Shown here piece by piece: positions 51,000 through 60,129 of a stretch of DNA of 64,000 bases. The notes below the pieces were generated by a model. That model was not told the DNA's origin and did no database searches. It saw only the letters and a list, made by a program, of their open reading frames with translations. Within the stretch, counting starts at the first letter, position 1; every line of letters starts with the position of its first letter. The position numbers and the translations under genes are program-made. The DNA comes from Cohnella hashimotonis (lineage in GTDB: Bacteria > Bacillota > Bacilli > Paenibacillales > Paenibacillaceae): NCBI RefSeq assembly GCF_030014955.1, contig NZ_JAGRPV010000001.1, positions 5,704,001 through 5,768,000 of the forward strand, written 5' to 3'.

Positions 51000-51251
51000 A
51001 TGAAGCATCGGAAAGAACCGCCAGGCGATAAAAACATAATCGGCACCAAAGTGGTTGCCGTCCGAACTGCTAAAGGGTTAAAGCAAAAGGAGTTTCTGGC
51101 TAAGCTCCAGACCTTTGGTCTTGATATAAGTCCAACTAGTCTGTCACGTCTAGAAGGGCAGTACCGGCTTGTTCAGGATTTTGAGGTTCTCGCGATTGCG
51201 AAGGCTTTGGATATTACCGTGGGGGAATTATTGGGAGAAGTGACTTCATAG
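51000..51251 (+). CDS. XRE-family HTH transcriptional regulator
   Basis: 83 residues. A single Cro/CI-type HTH: IGTKVVAVRTAKGLKQKEFL, then LDISPTSLSRLEGQYRLVQD and LAIAKALDITVGELLG. ATG 51000 has GAGGTG 8 nt upstream; an in-frame ATG at 50985 has none. It probably acts through the palindrome at 50928-50952. It is followed by a terminator. Confidence 0.93.
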   Translation: MKHRKEPPGDKNIIGTKVVAVRTAKGLKQKEFLAKLQTFGLDISPTSLSRLEGQYRLVQDFEVLAIAKALDITVGELLGEVTS

Positions 51252-51253
51252 CG

Positions 51254-51290
51254 AAACCTCTCTCATCGCCACTAGCGACGAGAGAGGTTT
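51254..51290. terminator. Terminator between the XRE gene and the dynamin-like gene
   Basis: AAACCTCTCTC (51254-51264) pairs with GAGAGAGGTTT (51280-51290), followed by TTTTGC on the plus strand. Confidence 0.85.
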
Positions 51291-51335
51291 TTTTGCAAGC
51301 GAAGGTAAGTTGGGATGCCTCGGACGAGGCTTTTC

Positions 51336-53354
51336 TCAGTTTTTACTTCCAGCAGTTAAAACAATATTGATAAACCTACTCCAGTATGTCTCAACTAAGG
51401 AATCAATTTCAGTATAAGAAATGTCGCTTTGCAAATGTGTTTTATACATACTTTGTATGTCTTCCTTATATCCTGTTCCTTGCCCCCATCTAGTTTTTGC
51501 ATTTTTCCAAAATAAAATATTCTCAGATTCATCGGTAGCAAATATTTGAATATTTAAAAGTCGATAAATTGATTCGTTTAACTCTCTCATTGAATTATCG
51601 AATTCTTTATTCACTTTATCATATAATCTATTAAAGAATGTTTTCGTTTTAATTGTCATGTTATGAAACTGCCTGATTGTATCGATTTTCGATATTATTT
51701 GATCTTTCATCTTTTTAAATTGTTCTTTATAAATTTCCTCAATAGTAACCGATCCTAAATAGTAAATGTCATGTGAACTGAAGATACCGTAGGACCTGTT
51801 AATAGCGGCTAATGTTGAAGGATGAATTGATCCCAATTTTTTAAGATAAACATTTGAAAATAAAGCCTTGTAATCTCCATTTGCATTTTTTAGAGCAAAA
51901 ATTTCTTCCTTGATTCTATTCAAATGTTCTTCAGCATAGATATCATTTTCAAAGTTAAATTTGATGCTTTTAAATTCTTGAATTAAAATTTCAAGTTCAT
52001 TTAGCCAGCCTTGTTCTCTTTTTTCAATTAGCTCTCCGAGTAAATTCAAAATGCTTTTCCTATTTTCATTGATTTCATTTATTTTAGCCAGTTTAGCTGC
52101 TTCTATGCTTTCATATTCTTCTATTTCATCTTCAGAGACTTTTATCTTTTTATCTTCAATACCAAACATTGAATTGAAAAACATGATGTTTTCAGTAATT
52201 ACCGGTATTTTTTCAGATAAAAACTTGTTTTCAATTTCTCTTTTCCTTACTATAATTCCCTCTTCTTCATTTTCAACCTTATCATTGTAGGATAAAACAT
52301 TAGCTGCTTCATCTTTCTTATGAAGAATTAGTAATATCATCTTAGCCGATAAATCCTTCAGTGATTCATCATATAAATATCTCTTAAATAAATTGAATAC
52401 AGGTTCCGAGGGACTTGGAGGAAACGAATCAGTGATAATGCATAAATTTTCTATACCTTCACGAATATATTGTTCAAGATCTTTTCTATCGAAACTCGAT
52501 TGGGAATCCAACCCTCTCGTATCAATTATTGACTGAATACGAGGCAACGAATCAAAATCAAGAATATTTTTCGATAGGGAAATTGTAACTTTTCTAGGAA
52601 TTAAGATATCTGGAAATTTAACAAGATTTATATCTTTAAATGTTGATTTTATCCATTCCGCTTCTGATTCTATTGCTTCATGTGAATTTTCGTAGATGAA
52701 TTTGGTAGTTATCCTATTATCTATACTCGCTAACCGAACTACTTCATTTTTAAAATCTTCAAACTCTACGTAATCTTTTGCTCTTTGAATTGCTTTGTCA
52801 ACTTCTTTTACGACAACCAACTCAGTCATGTTTCTGATAGCTCTCTCAACTTCTGAAGCAAGGTAAAAAGTTCTAGTGTCCTCAAAGTGCTCGTATTCAC
52901 TCATTCTCTTCTTCCATACAATATTACAAAATGTTTCAATCTCATTTAATGCATCATTCGAACTGTAAGGTTCAATTGCTATCTGTGTAACTTCTGATAA
53001 AGATTGATTTAATATTACATCACAAATCGTCGTCCCACCCGCACCAGTTTCTAATAACTCCTCAATGATCTTCTTGTTTTTCCCCTTACCTGATATCTTC
53101 GCTTGAACATTTCGTTCAACAAGTAGATTAAATAAATTACTAATAGCCGTTGTTTTACCAACCCCTTTTTGTCCAATGAATACCAAATTAAACTTCTCAA
53201 CTGATAAGAAATGCTCTAATTCACTAGCCTTTTCTAGTATCATATTGTATGAATCTTTATCGAATTCATCTACTTCATTCATTGCTAATTCTTCTAAAAT
53301 TTCTTGTTTTAAAATTGTAAGCTTTGATTTGTCTTTGATAGCATCCTTAGGCAT
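51336..53354 (-). CDS. Dynamin-like large GTPase, probable defence gene
   Basis: 672 residues. GTPase motifs: G1 FIGQKGVGKTT near residue 59-69, switch G2 threonine in GAGGTTICDV, and G3 IIDTRGLDSQ near 285 (DxxG). The rest is long charged helix (EIENKFLSEKIPVITENI; DKVNKEFDNSMRELNESI), as in bacterial dynamin-like proteins that remodel membranes. No transmembrane segment is obvious. Base use is far more AT-rich than in the metabolic genes of this window, so it was probably acquired. Dynamin-like proteins protect some bacteria from phage by slowing lysis; whether this one does is inference. It stands alone between the XRE gene and a NERD protein. Confidence 0.7.
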   Translation of the reverse strand: MPKDAIKDKSKLTILKQEILEELAMNEVDEFDKDSYNMILEKASELEHFLSVEKFNLVFIGQKGVGKTTAISNLFNLLVERNVQAKISGKGKNKKIIEELLETGAGGTTICDVILNQSLSEVTQIAIEPYSSNDALNEIETFCNIVWKKRMSEYEHFEDTRTFYLASEVERAIRNMTELVVVKEVDKAIQRAKDYVEFEDFKNEVVRLASIDNRITTKFIYENSHEAIESEAEWIKSTFKDINLVKFPDILIPRKVTISLSKNILDFDSLPRIQSIIDTRGLDSQSSFDRKDLEQYIREGIENLCIITDSFPPSPSEPVFNLFKRYLYDESLKDLSAKMILLILHKKDEAANVLSYNDKVENEEEGIIVRKREIENKFLSEKIPVITENIMFFNSMFGIEDKKIKVSEDEIEEYESIEAAKLAKINEINENRKSILNLLGELIEKREQGWLNELEILIQEFKSIKFNFENDIYAEEHLNRIKEEIFALKNANGDYKALFSNVYLKKLGSIHPSTLAAINRSYGIFSSHDIYYLGSVTIEEIYKEQFKKMKDQIISKIDTIRQFHNMTIKTKTFFNRLYDKVNKEFDNSMRELNESIYRLLNIQIFATDESENILFWKNAKTRWGQGTGYKEDIQSMYKTHLQSDISYTEIDSLVETYWSRFINIVLTAGSKN

Positions 53355-53753
53355 TTTGACCCCTCCACCATTTCACTAGATACATGCATTTTAATTTAAA
53401 CAAAATTATAATGTTGTCGAATTAAGTCGTTTTATTTAGTAAGAATAAACTCTTCGGAGTGAAGAAGAACGAATACGCCACCTGGGAGTTCATCGCCAAG
53501 CTCTCATTTGCTTGTCCAGCGTCATTAAAAAGTTGAAGGAGTCGCTAGGTGACATTCGCCTATATCCCCGGCTAATATAAGTGTTTTTTTATGGGAGAGG
53601 GCACGCCTAGCTAGTGGAATTGGCTGACATGCCTTACAAGTGGAGACCGTGGAGAGCATTTTGAATTCAAGTCTAGATGCTCCTTCTTCTCCGGGATCTC
53701 AATCACACCGAACGAAAAAAGTCCTGCATGTACTAAGTGATCTGCTTTCATTA
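53355..53753. other. Intergenic region with no gene recognised
   Basis: 399 nt between the dynamin-like and NERD genes. It contains short reading frames, such as VKKNEYATWEFIAKLS from about 53456, but no frame of convincing length. Base composition changes from AT-rich on the left to mixed on the right, marking an insertion border. It may be debris of a former gene. Confidence 0.5.
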
Positions 53754-54506
53754 CTAACTTGTCTTCGTAAATCCACACTTCGGATAGCTGCTACAGCCAA
53801 TGAATGCACCATTCTTTCCGCGTCTCTCCATCAGCTTCCCGTTGCATCTTGGACAGATGCCCGCACTCACCAGCGCCTCTTTCTCCTTCAAGTTTACTTT
53901 GATGTCAGCGACGTGTTTTTTTCGTTCTTGTCGGGTATGAACAGTCTTAGTAGACAGTGCCTTATGAATATTTAGCCTCTTCTCCTCAGACAACACAAGC
54001 GTCTTATACTTCTGTATCGTTGATACCAACCTCGTCGTATAAACGACCTCTGCACTCATAGGCTCAAGCTTAAGGTCCGCACGCGTGCTAAAAGCAACGA
54101 TGGATATGAATGGTATCGTCTCATCCTCCAGAAAACTTTCCAGCGCCTTAATATGTCCGTAGTTCTGCCGGATCGGATTGTAGAGCTTCTCCTTGCGTTT
54201 GTATATCACTTGCGTCCAATACTCCGACTTCTCGCTCCCCATGATCCATCCCGTGTAGTTCTTGGTCTCAATGACAAACACACCATAATTCGATACGACG
54301 AGATGGTCGATCTGCGATGTCTTCCCGTCAGGTCGCTGGATCATAACATCGTGGAGTACCGTGTACTCTTTGGGATCAAGCTTGCCTAGCTTACGGCGAA
54401 CGGAGGTTTCGCCTATCATGCCTTTAATTTTTGGGGATCTGGATATCACCCCCAGTATGAGGATTATCAATAACAGCAGATAAATCATCCGAACACTCAT
54501 CTCCAC
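53754..54506 (-). CDS. NERD-domain nuclease-like protein with C-terminal topoisomerase-type zinc finger
   Basis: 250 residues. An N-terminal helix (MIYLLLLIILILGVIS) precedes a NERD domain at about 30-145 (GETSVRRKLGKLDPKEYTVL; QIDHLVVSNYGVFVIETKNY, which carries the D...E-x-K core). A C4 zinc ribbon (CPRCNGKLMERRGKNGAFIG then CSSYPKC) of the topoisomerase I type closes the protein. It may be a membrane-tethered DNA-processing enzyme. Starts at 54506 (GTG), 54500 or 54488 are all in frame; none has an ideal ribosome site. Its NERD relative at 17740 is unlinked. Confidence 0.88.
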   Translation of the reverse strand: MEMSVRMIYLLLLIILILGVISRSPKIKGMIGETSVRRKLGKLDPKEYTVLHDVMIQRPDGKTSQIDHLVVSNYGVFVIETKNYTGWIMGSEKSEYWTQVIYKRKEKLYNPIRQNYGHIKALESFLEDETIPFISIVAFSTRADLKLEPMSAEVVYTTRLVSTIQKYKTLVLSEEKRLNIHKALSTKTVHTRQERKKHVADIKVNLKEKEALVSAGICPRCNGKLMERRGKNGAFIGCSSYPKCGFTKTS

Positions 54507-54549
54507 TTTGCGTCCGTAGCGGACCTTAATCTTATATAAAAATGTAGTT

Positions 54550-54572
54550 AAAAAAGCGCCAATCAGGCGCTT
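54550..54572 (-). terminator. Terminator after the secreted NPCBM-like protein gene
   Basis: On the minus strand AAGCGCC and GGCGCTT pair around TGATT and are followed by TTTTAACT. The site is 18 nt past the stop at 54590. Confidence 0.8.
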
Positions 54573-54589
54573 AGAGCTAGAGCACTTAA

Positions 54590-55303
54590 TTACTGAAACA
54601 ACTTTCCATCAGCTAAAGATGCATAAATTGATGTAAACGAATCTCCCTGCTTCTCTACAATAACGCGAAGTTTTAAAACACCCGTTAAATCTACACTCAC
54701 AGGAATAGGATTATTCCCACCCTTTACATCTGTCACTGTGAGCAATTCGTTATCATCTCCAATAAATTTGAATGAAACAGTGTCTGGGGAGTTCTTTGTT
54801 TTATCGTCGATACCTACAAATGCTGTAAACTTTTTATACTGTCCATTTAGGTTGTAATCAATAGACTCAATAGAACCGTTAAAATAATTAGTATTAAAGT
54901 TAATCCCTTTTTGATAAACATTAGAAGCAATTTGAATCTTTTCTCTATTATAGTTTTGATTAAAATCAATATAAGACTCACTTGGTGCATCTAATCTAGC
55001 ATAACTAATATCACTCAAATATTTAAATGATCCAGGCTTCTTGCCAATCCAAGCAGTAGAATTCTTACTATCGTAATTAAGCTCTTTACCGAGGGCTTTC
55101 GTAACGTCTTTTAAAGGAACATACAACTGTCCCTTATATGTAATAGCTGCATCTGTGCTGGGCTTTTGTACGCCATCGATCATATATTTTACTTGCTGGA
55201 AAACCACATCAATCTTTATCGAGCTAGCAGCAATCGCAGCAGAGGACGATATAAGGCTCCCTACCACCAATCCAATTGCTATACCTTTCACCTTATCCTT
55301 CAC
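54590..55303 (-). CDS. Secreted protein with copper-amine-oxidase-like N-terminal and NPCBM-like domains
   Basis: 237 residues from GTG 55303, 8 nt after AAAGGGAG. A signal peptide (GIAIGLVVGSLISSSAAIAA) precedes a segment typical of copper amine oxidase N-terminal-like repeats of Paenibacillus surface proteins (AAITYKGQLYVPLKDVTKAL). The second half, KKFTAFVGIDDKTKNSPDTV to GVLKLRVIVEKQGD, follows the NPCBM/NEW2 carbohydrate-binding pattern. No enzyme motif is present, so it probably binds wall or external glycans. AT-rich like its left neighbours. It is a single gene between two terminators. Confidence 0.85.
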   Translation of the reverse strand: MKDKVKGIAIGLVVGSLISSSAAIAASSIKIDVVFQQVKYMIDGVQKPSTDAAITYKGQLYVPLKDVTKALGKELNYDSKNSTAWIGKKPGSFKYLSDISYARLDAPSESYIDFNQNYNREKIQIASNVYQKGINFNTNYFNGSIESIDYNLNGQYKKFTAFVGIDDKTKNSPDTVSFKFIGDDNELLTVTDVKGGNNPIPVSVDLTGVLKLRVIVEKQGDSFTSIYASLADGKLFQ

Positions 55304-55477
55304 AAATAACACTCCCTTTCCGTTTTCCACCTACTATTCGACAGAATTCCTTATTTTCCCTCTTGGGTCTAAAGAAATACTTTTAAAAAATAAAGATTCC
55401 ACACCTACTGAGACAAAAGTTATAAACCAGGTCTATTTCCTCAGCACTAATAATCTTGTTATCCAAGATATAAAAAA

Positions 55478-55500
55478 AGCCCCTCATTACTGAAGGGGCT
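55478..55500 (-). terminator. Terminator overlapping the end of the PLD-helicase gene
   Basis: AGCCCCT (55478-55484) and AGGGGCT (55494-55500) pair around TCATTACTG. On the minus strand the T-run follows directly. The upstream arm lies within the last codons, and the stop TAA (55487-55489) is in the loop. Confidence 0.85.
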
Positions 55501-57931
55501 CCCGCTTCTGCTCTCGTCGTTCAAAATGATAATGCAACCGATACAAGCAAATTTCCTGCGTCCACTGATACAACGTCAAGCGATCATCAGGCGCAATCTC
55601 AAACCTCAAACCGAAGACGCCATCTTCGAAACGAGTCGTACTTCCCTTAGCCGATCCCCACTTCGTCATCGGCATATTCTCAATCAACCGACTGATGCCG
55701 CCTTCATCATAGTTCCATAGTTTCTGAGATTCCTTGTCAGAAAAGTCGATGCGCCGCCGGTATTCCTTTTCCGTAAGGTAGTTGTGAAAGAATGACGCTA
55801 CCTCCTTGGCGGTGACCGGCTCAGCCCAATGCTCCGGACCGCGCTCCAGCATATACAGAAGCACGATCATTTTGTAGCTTTTGGTCATAACCGTCTTCTC
55901 TACATCGCGGATCCAAGCTTCGTAGCGATAATAAACTTCCTCTTCTTCATTCGTTAGGCACTCTGCCCACAGTAGAAAGCCGACGTACGAACCAAATTCA
56001 CCACGAAACTCCCAGCTGTTTGAGCTGCCATGCAGATGAAGTTCAAGATAGGTCGGAATGCACCCAAGCTCATTTTTCAGATCTAGAAACGACCGCAGCA
56101 GGCGATCGCGATGCGGCAGCTTCTTGTGGCTCAGCTCTTCCAGCAAATTAATGACTGCCGTCTCCAGATGAAGCTCGCAGCCCGCGGGTACTGAGGGGAT
56201 GACCGGCTCCTTTGCGGTTCCCTTGAATCCTTCGTCAATTGAAAACAGCCGCAACTTCACATCCGCATTGCGGTAGTTGCCGATCAGATCGACAATGGTA
56301 CAGTGCGTTTTGCGCTCCGACAACCGCAATCCACGACCGACCTGCTGCGTAAACACCGTCAGCGATTCCGTGGGACGGACGAAAAGCAACGTGTCCACTC
56401 TAGGGATGTCGACGCCCTCATTGAACAAGTCCACCGTGAAGATAACTTCCAGCTCCCCGGTGTCCAGCATCCGAATGGCCTTTTCCCTCGAGATTCCGAC
56501 CGTACCTGAGTGCAGACTGATCGCGGGCACGCCTCGATCCTGGAAGTATCCAGCCAAGAAATCAGCCTGCCGAATGGAGGAGCAAAAGCCGATCGTTCGG
56601 GTCTGTTTATGCTCATGCCAGGCCTCGAAGATCCGCTCAGCCAACGCATCCCGAAGCTGCGCAGCCGTTAGCTGTTCATCGTCATAATGTGTGCCCAGCC
56701 AGTGGATTGAAGAATAATCCGTATCGTCATAGACGCCGAAGTATTGGAACGGAGACAACCAACCGCGCCGGATCGCCTCGATAAAGTGCAGTTGATAGGC
56801 GACATTGCCGTCACAAAGGGCATACACGTCCTTGCCATCCATCCGATCCGGCGTCGCCGTGATGCCGAGCAAGAACTTCGGTTGAAAGTATTGGATGACC
56901 GACTGATAGGAGTTTGCCGCCGCATGGTGGAACTCATCCACAACGATCAGATCGAATCGATCCGGCGAGAACGACTCCCGGTGCTTCTTCATGCCCAAGG
57001 TATAGATGGATGCGAAAACACACTGAGCGTCCCCCTCCTTGGACACGCCGTTGTATATCCCCAAGGACTTATCCGGCATGATCCGTTGAAATGATCGCTT
57101 CGCCTGATACAGGATCTCCTCTCGATGCGCGATGAATAGCACACGTTCAAACCGCTGCGCGAAGAACCCGGCCAGATAGGTTTTACCCAGACCGGTGGCC
57201 ATGACGACCATCGCCTTGTCGTATTCCTCCTCCAGCGTTCGCTCAAGCGCATCTAACGCATCGAGCTGCGCAAATCTGGGCTGGATCGTCGATAGCTCAA
57301 CGGAGGCCGCCGACTCCTCTACAGGAGCATTCCCACTATCACTCCGGTACTCTTCTTCTTCCATCTCCGTGATCTGGCGGATGAGCTCCGGATTTTTGCG
57401 ATGATAGGCTCGATATTCTTCTTCGTAAAGGGAGATCGTGTGCGCGTTCAGCGGCAGCGTGTTTTCGTGATAGAAGTTCTGCATGAACTTCTCCAGCGCC
57501 AACTGGAACGTATACGGCTCGGCCTTTGCATTCATCGCCAAGTTCCACTCCATCCCCATCCGCATCGCGGACATAGAGAAATTCGAGGAACCCACGACAA
57601 GCAAACCTTCGCCGTTCTCGTAGTCGAAGAGATAGGCTTTCGGGTGAAAAGACGTCCCCATACTCCGCCACAACCTAGCCTCCAGCCGGGCGTCAATATC
57701 GAGCAGCGCCTGCAGCCCTTCCGGCTGCGTTACAAACAGATAATCGCCGGCGAGCACCTTCACCTCGGCGCCCCGTTCAATTGCCCGCTTCAGATGCGGC
57801 GCCAGAAGGCGCACGCCTGATTGCATGATGAAGGACGTCATGATATAGATCCCTGAAGCATGCTGCATGCCGAGAATAAGTTCGTCACCAAGGTTCTCCG
57901 TGATCAGCTTGACGTTAAGCGTCGTCGACAT
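55487..57931 (-). CDS. PLD-type nuclease fused to a DEAD/DEAH-box helicase
   Basis: 814 residues. Residues 1-180 form a phospholipase-D-type nuclease half with the HxK motif in SFHPKAYLF and VVGSSNFSMS. From about 225 a superfamily 2 helicase follows: Q-like ARFAQLDALDALERTL, Walker A VMATGLGKTYLAG, motif II IVVDEFHHAA, motif III GITATPDR, and motifs V/VI DLFNEGVDIPRVDTLLF and QQVGRGLRLSERK. The last 200 residues are helical and unassigned. This fusion is common in Gram-positive defence and repair loci. Start ATG 57931 lies 17 nt inside the MazG-like gene. The pair ends at the hairpin within its stop. Confidence 0.9.
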   Translation of the reverse strand: MSTTLNVKLITENLGDELILGMQHASGIYIMTSFIMQSGVRLLAPHLKRAIERGAEVKVLAGDYLFVTQPEGLQALLDIDARLEARLWRSMGTSFHPKAYLFDYENGEGLLVVGSSNFSMSAMRMGMEWNLAMNAKAEPYTFQLALEKFMQNFYHENTLPLNAHTISLYEEEYRAYHRKNPELIRQITEMEEEEYRSDSGNAPVEESAASVELSTIQPRFAQLDALDALERTLEEEYDKAMVVMATGLGKTYLAGFFAQRFERVLFIAHREEILYQAKRSFQRIMPDKSLGIYNGVSKEGDAQCVFASIYTLGMKKHRESFSPDRFDLIVVDEFHHAAANSYQSVIQYFQPKFLLGITATPDRMDGKDVYALCDGNVAYQLHFIEAIRRGWLSPFQYFGVYDDTDYSSIHWLGTHYDDEQLTAAQLRDALAERIFEAWHEHKQTRTIGFCSSIRQADFLAGYFQDRGVPAISLHSGTVGISREKAIRMLDTGELEVIFTVDLFNEGVDIPRVDTLLFVRPTESLTVFTQQVGRGLRLSERKTHCTIVDLIGNYRNADVKLRLFSIDEGFKGTAKEPVIPSVPAGCELHLETAVINLLEELSHKKLPHRDRLLRSFLDLKNELGCIPTYLELHLHGSSNSWEFRGEFGSYVGFLLWAECLTNEEEEVYYRYEAWIRDVEKTVMTKSYKMIVLLYMLERGPEHWAEPVTAKEVASFFHNYLTEKEYRRRIDFSDKESQKLWNYDEGGISRLIENMPMTKWGSAKGSTTRFEDGVFGLRFEIAPDDRLTLYQWTQEICLYRLHYHFERREQKREPLQ

Positions 57932-58241
57932 CGATTAGATACACCCGCTCATGGAAACCACCTCGCGCCTCGGCTTTCCGCTCCCGAATTGCCTCCAGCT
58001 CTTCCCACGAAGCACCATGCACGGTTGCTAGTGCACGGATTATCTCCAGAATATCAGCCAGTTCCTCCAGCGAATCCTTCGGATTCTGAGCTGCGAAGTA
58101 TTCCGCAGACTCTTCCTTGAGCTTCGTGACGAGCTCTTTAATATACTCTTCCTCATCGAGAATCCGCGTGCGATACGCCAAGCTCTTGGCCTCCAGCACT
58201 TGGGGAATTCGATCACGTACAAGCTTATTGTAAACTGGCAT
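57915..58241 (-). CDS. MazG-like nucleotide pyrophosphohydrolase
   Basis: 108 residues from ATG 58241 after AAGGGTG. MPVYNKLVRDRIPQVLEAKS and LKEESAEYFAAQNPKDSLEE, followed by LADILEIIRAL, match the all-alpha NTP pyrophosphohydrolase group (phosphoribosyl-ATP pyrophosphohydrolase-like), with the E-x2-E...E-x2-D metal motif in EESAEYF and EELADIL. It should hydrolyse nucleoside triphosphates, perhaps damaged ones. It overlaps the start of the helicase gene by 17 nt, so the two are translated together. The overlap and pairing suggest nucleotide depletion or clean-up linked to DNA cleavage, which is inference. Confidence 0.88.
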   Translation of the reverse strand: MPVYNKLVRDRIPQVLEAKSLAYRTRILDEEEYIKELVTKLKEESAEYFAAQNPKDSLEELADILEIIRALATVHGASWEELEAIRERKAEARGGFHERVYLIDVDDA

Positions 58242-58387
58242 TATATAATCACCCTTTCCCAAAAAATATTTTTATATATTGTAACATGGTAAAGGAATGA
58301 GGCGATCACATGGGTTAATGACCTTTTTTCATACCGAACATACTTTACAGGTCAATCTCCACAATCATTACTTGTTTTCTCCCTCAT

Positions 58388-58435
58388 TAACTCCTAACTC
58401 CTAACTCCTAACTCCTAACTCCTAACTCCTAACTC
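58388..58435. repeat. Heptanucleotide tandem repeat (TAACTCC)
   Basis: Six complete and one partial copy of TAACTCC, all identical, between the MazG-like gene and the IS4-type element. Perfect 7-bp runs can slip during replication, so the number may vary between strains. It sits 147 nt upstream of the MazG-like start, within reach of its promoter. Nothing else is seen in 58242-58503. Confidence 0.95.
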
Positions 58436-58503
58436 AATGTACTAAAATTGTACATAAAATTGATTTCATTTTTAGACGCTTCAAATTGCAAGTAGAGACT
58501 AAA

Positions 58504-60022
58504 TTACTCAACTTTCGCAGCATGAAATCGGCAAACAAGCCCTGATGTAACTGGGCAAACTGGCAATCCATTGCTGGAGTTGACGCTGAATCAAAGCCCC
58601 CAGCTTCTTTCCTGCTTTCGTGGCGATTTCGCTGATCAGATCAAGCAGTTGTTGCAAGGCGACTGTCCAATCCAGCGTGCCGACTTCGTCGCACAGCACA
58701 TAAAACAAACCGCCGAACGTGCGTGCATCTGTACTCTGTCGATGCTGCCAAGCCAGTAGCAGGTAACGCGAAAAGACAATTGTGGTGTGGCTGATCAGCA
58801 AATCATAAGAGCGGCCTTGGAATTCCTTTTGCAAACGTAGCAGTGACTTGGTGCATTTGAAGAAGACCTCGATGTCCCAGCGGATCGCGTAAATTCGGAT
58901 GACGTCCTCTACACAGAGCGCTAGGTCTGTCGTTAGAACGGCGAGCCAATCATTCTTCTTCGAGCGGTTGCGAACGAATACCACATGCACTGGCGTGCCG
59001 CAAGCCAGCACCGTTCGGATCGAGCGGAGAATGCTGCGTTTCTTGCTCGCTACAGGCGTGGCGACTGAGTAAAGCTCTTTAAGCGACAACTTCTGGCCTT
59101 GCATAAGGAATCGTTTGTTGTCGTTCTTGACCATGCCAATCACATCAAGTCCACGGGAGACGATTTCGCGAATGAGCGGCGCATGCGTGAACCAACTGTC
59201 CATCAAGACATAAGAGGCGGTTGCTCCGGCCGCCAAGACGCGGTCCAGCATGGACGCAACGACTTGCGGAGCCGACAGAAGCGCTTCCTGCCGACGCTTG
59301 TAGCCGTGCGACCGTTTGTCGACGGACTCATTCATGCCGGTGATCGCCGACTTGCTTGAACTGAGCAATGCAAAATCCACGGGTAAGAACGTGTGGCCGT
59401 CCGACCACCCCATCGTTAGCATGCGGAAACCTTTGTAGTACGCACCTGTCGCATGATCTTTGAACCGGGCGAGCAACTCAACGGCTTTGCTGCGATTGCG
59501 TTCGAACATCGAATCGTCGACGATGAAGACGGCATCCCGATCCGCAGACGTCAGCGCGTCCACCTTCTTTACGGTGGCGACACTAAGCGAGGTCAAAAAC
59601 CGGCGCCATGCAAGGCCGGTATGATTGAGAAAGCGATAAACCGCATCTTTGCCGGGCATGGAATCATCTTTGCGGCTCTCCAGCAGACGAAACCAGTTTT
59701 TCTGATGAAACAACAGAACGAAGACGAGTTGAAACAATTGGGCGCAGCTAAAGCCAAAGCGTTTGCGAAATCCAGCTTGCTGTAAATGCTGCATGACTTT
59801 CAATTCTTGAAACGTCGGTTTTAGTTCGTTAGGCAGTTGATTCAAATTGGAGGGTTGGGCTATCATAAGGGTAGACACCTCTTCGGTTGAAGTGATTGCT
59901 CGACACTCTCACTTTATCAAACGGAGCGGTGTTTTTCTATTTACAAGCCCAATACCTGATCGCCTCGCGAGCTTACAACGACCTGCACTTAAGATGATTT
60001 TTGCTCTGCGAAAGTTGAGTAA
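58504..60022 (-). mobile_element. IS4-family insertion sequence
   Basis: About 1519 bp. Near-terminal inverted repeats TTACTCAACTTTCGCAG at 58504-58520 and the exact complement at 60006-60022 enclose one transposase gene on the minus strand. A target duplication is not clear: the flanks (ACTAAA on the left, ATTAAATC on the right) are similar but not identical. The element lies at a change in base composition, with the methyltransferase operon starting about 100 nt to its right. The transposase stop is within the left repeat. Confidence 0.88.
58508..59866 (-). CDS. IS4-family transposase (DDE type)
   Basis: 452 residues from ATG 59866, which has GAGGTG 9 nt upstream (GTG 59878 lies on top of that site). 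DDE motifs: first Asp in AVFIVDDSMFERNRSKAVEL, second in YVLMDSWFTHAPLIREIV, and the Glu in IYAIRWDIEVFFKCTKSLLR, which is the Y-(2)-R-(3)-E-(6)-K signature of IS4. The frame is intact, so the element may be active. Confidence 0.95.
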   Translation of the reverse strand: MIAQPSNLNQLPNELKPTFQELKVMQHLQQAGFRKRFGFSCAQLFQLVFVLLFHQKNWFRLLESRKDDSMPGKDAVYRFLNHTGLAWRRFLTSLSVATVKKVDALTSADRDAVFIVDDSMFERNRSKAVELLARFKDHATGAYYKGFRMLTMGWSDGHTFLPVDFALLSSSKSAITGMNESVDKRSHGYKRRQEALLSAPQVVASMLDRVLAAGATASYVLMDSWFTHAPLIREIVSRGLDVIGMVKNDNKRFLMQGQKLSLKELYSVATPVASKKRSILRSIRTVLACGTPVHVVFVRNRSKKNDWLAVLTTDLALCVEDVIRIYAIRWDIEVFFKCTKSLLRLQKEFQGRSYDLLISHTTIVFSRYLLLAWQHRQSTDARTFGGLFYVLCDEVGTLDWTVALQQLLDLISEIATKAGKKLGALIQRQLQQWIASLPSYIRACLPISCCES

Positions 60023-60129
60023 ATTAAATCATAAAAATATGATTTTTTTTTGATAAGCTCAATTCCCCCTGATAAATCTAACGAGATTTATGATATTCTG
60101 GAAATAAAAATACAACTAGGTGGATATAA

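Noticed and set aside
53640..53975. 111-codon plus-strand ORF left of the NERD gene
   Set aside because: It overlaps the zinc-finger end of the NERD gene in antisense and has no ribosome site or recognisable fold.
58388..58435. Heptamer run as an attachment site or CRISPR-like repeat
   Set aside because: It is a simple slip-prone tandem repeat with no integrase or spacers; phase variation is only a possibility.
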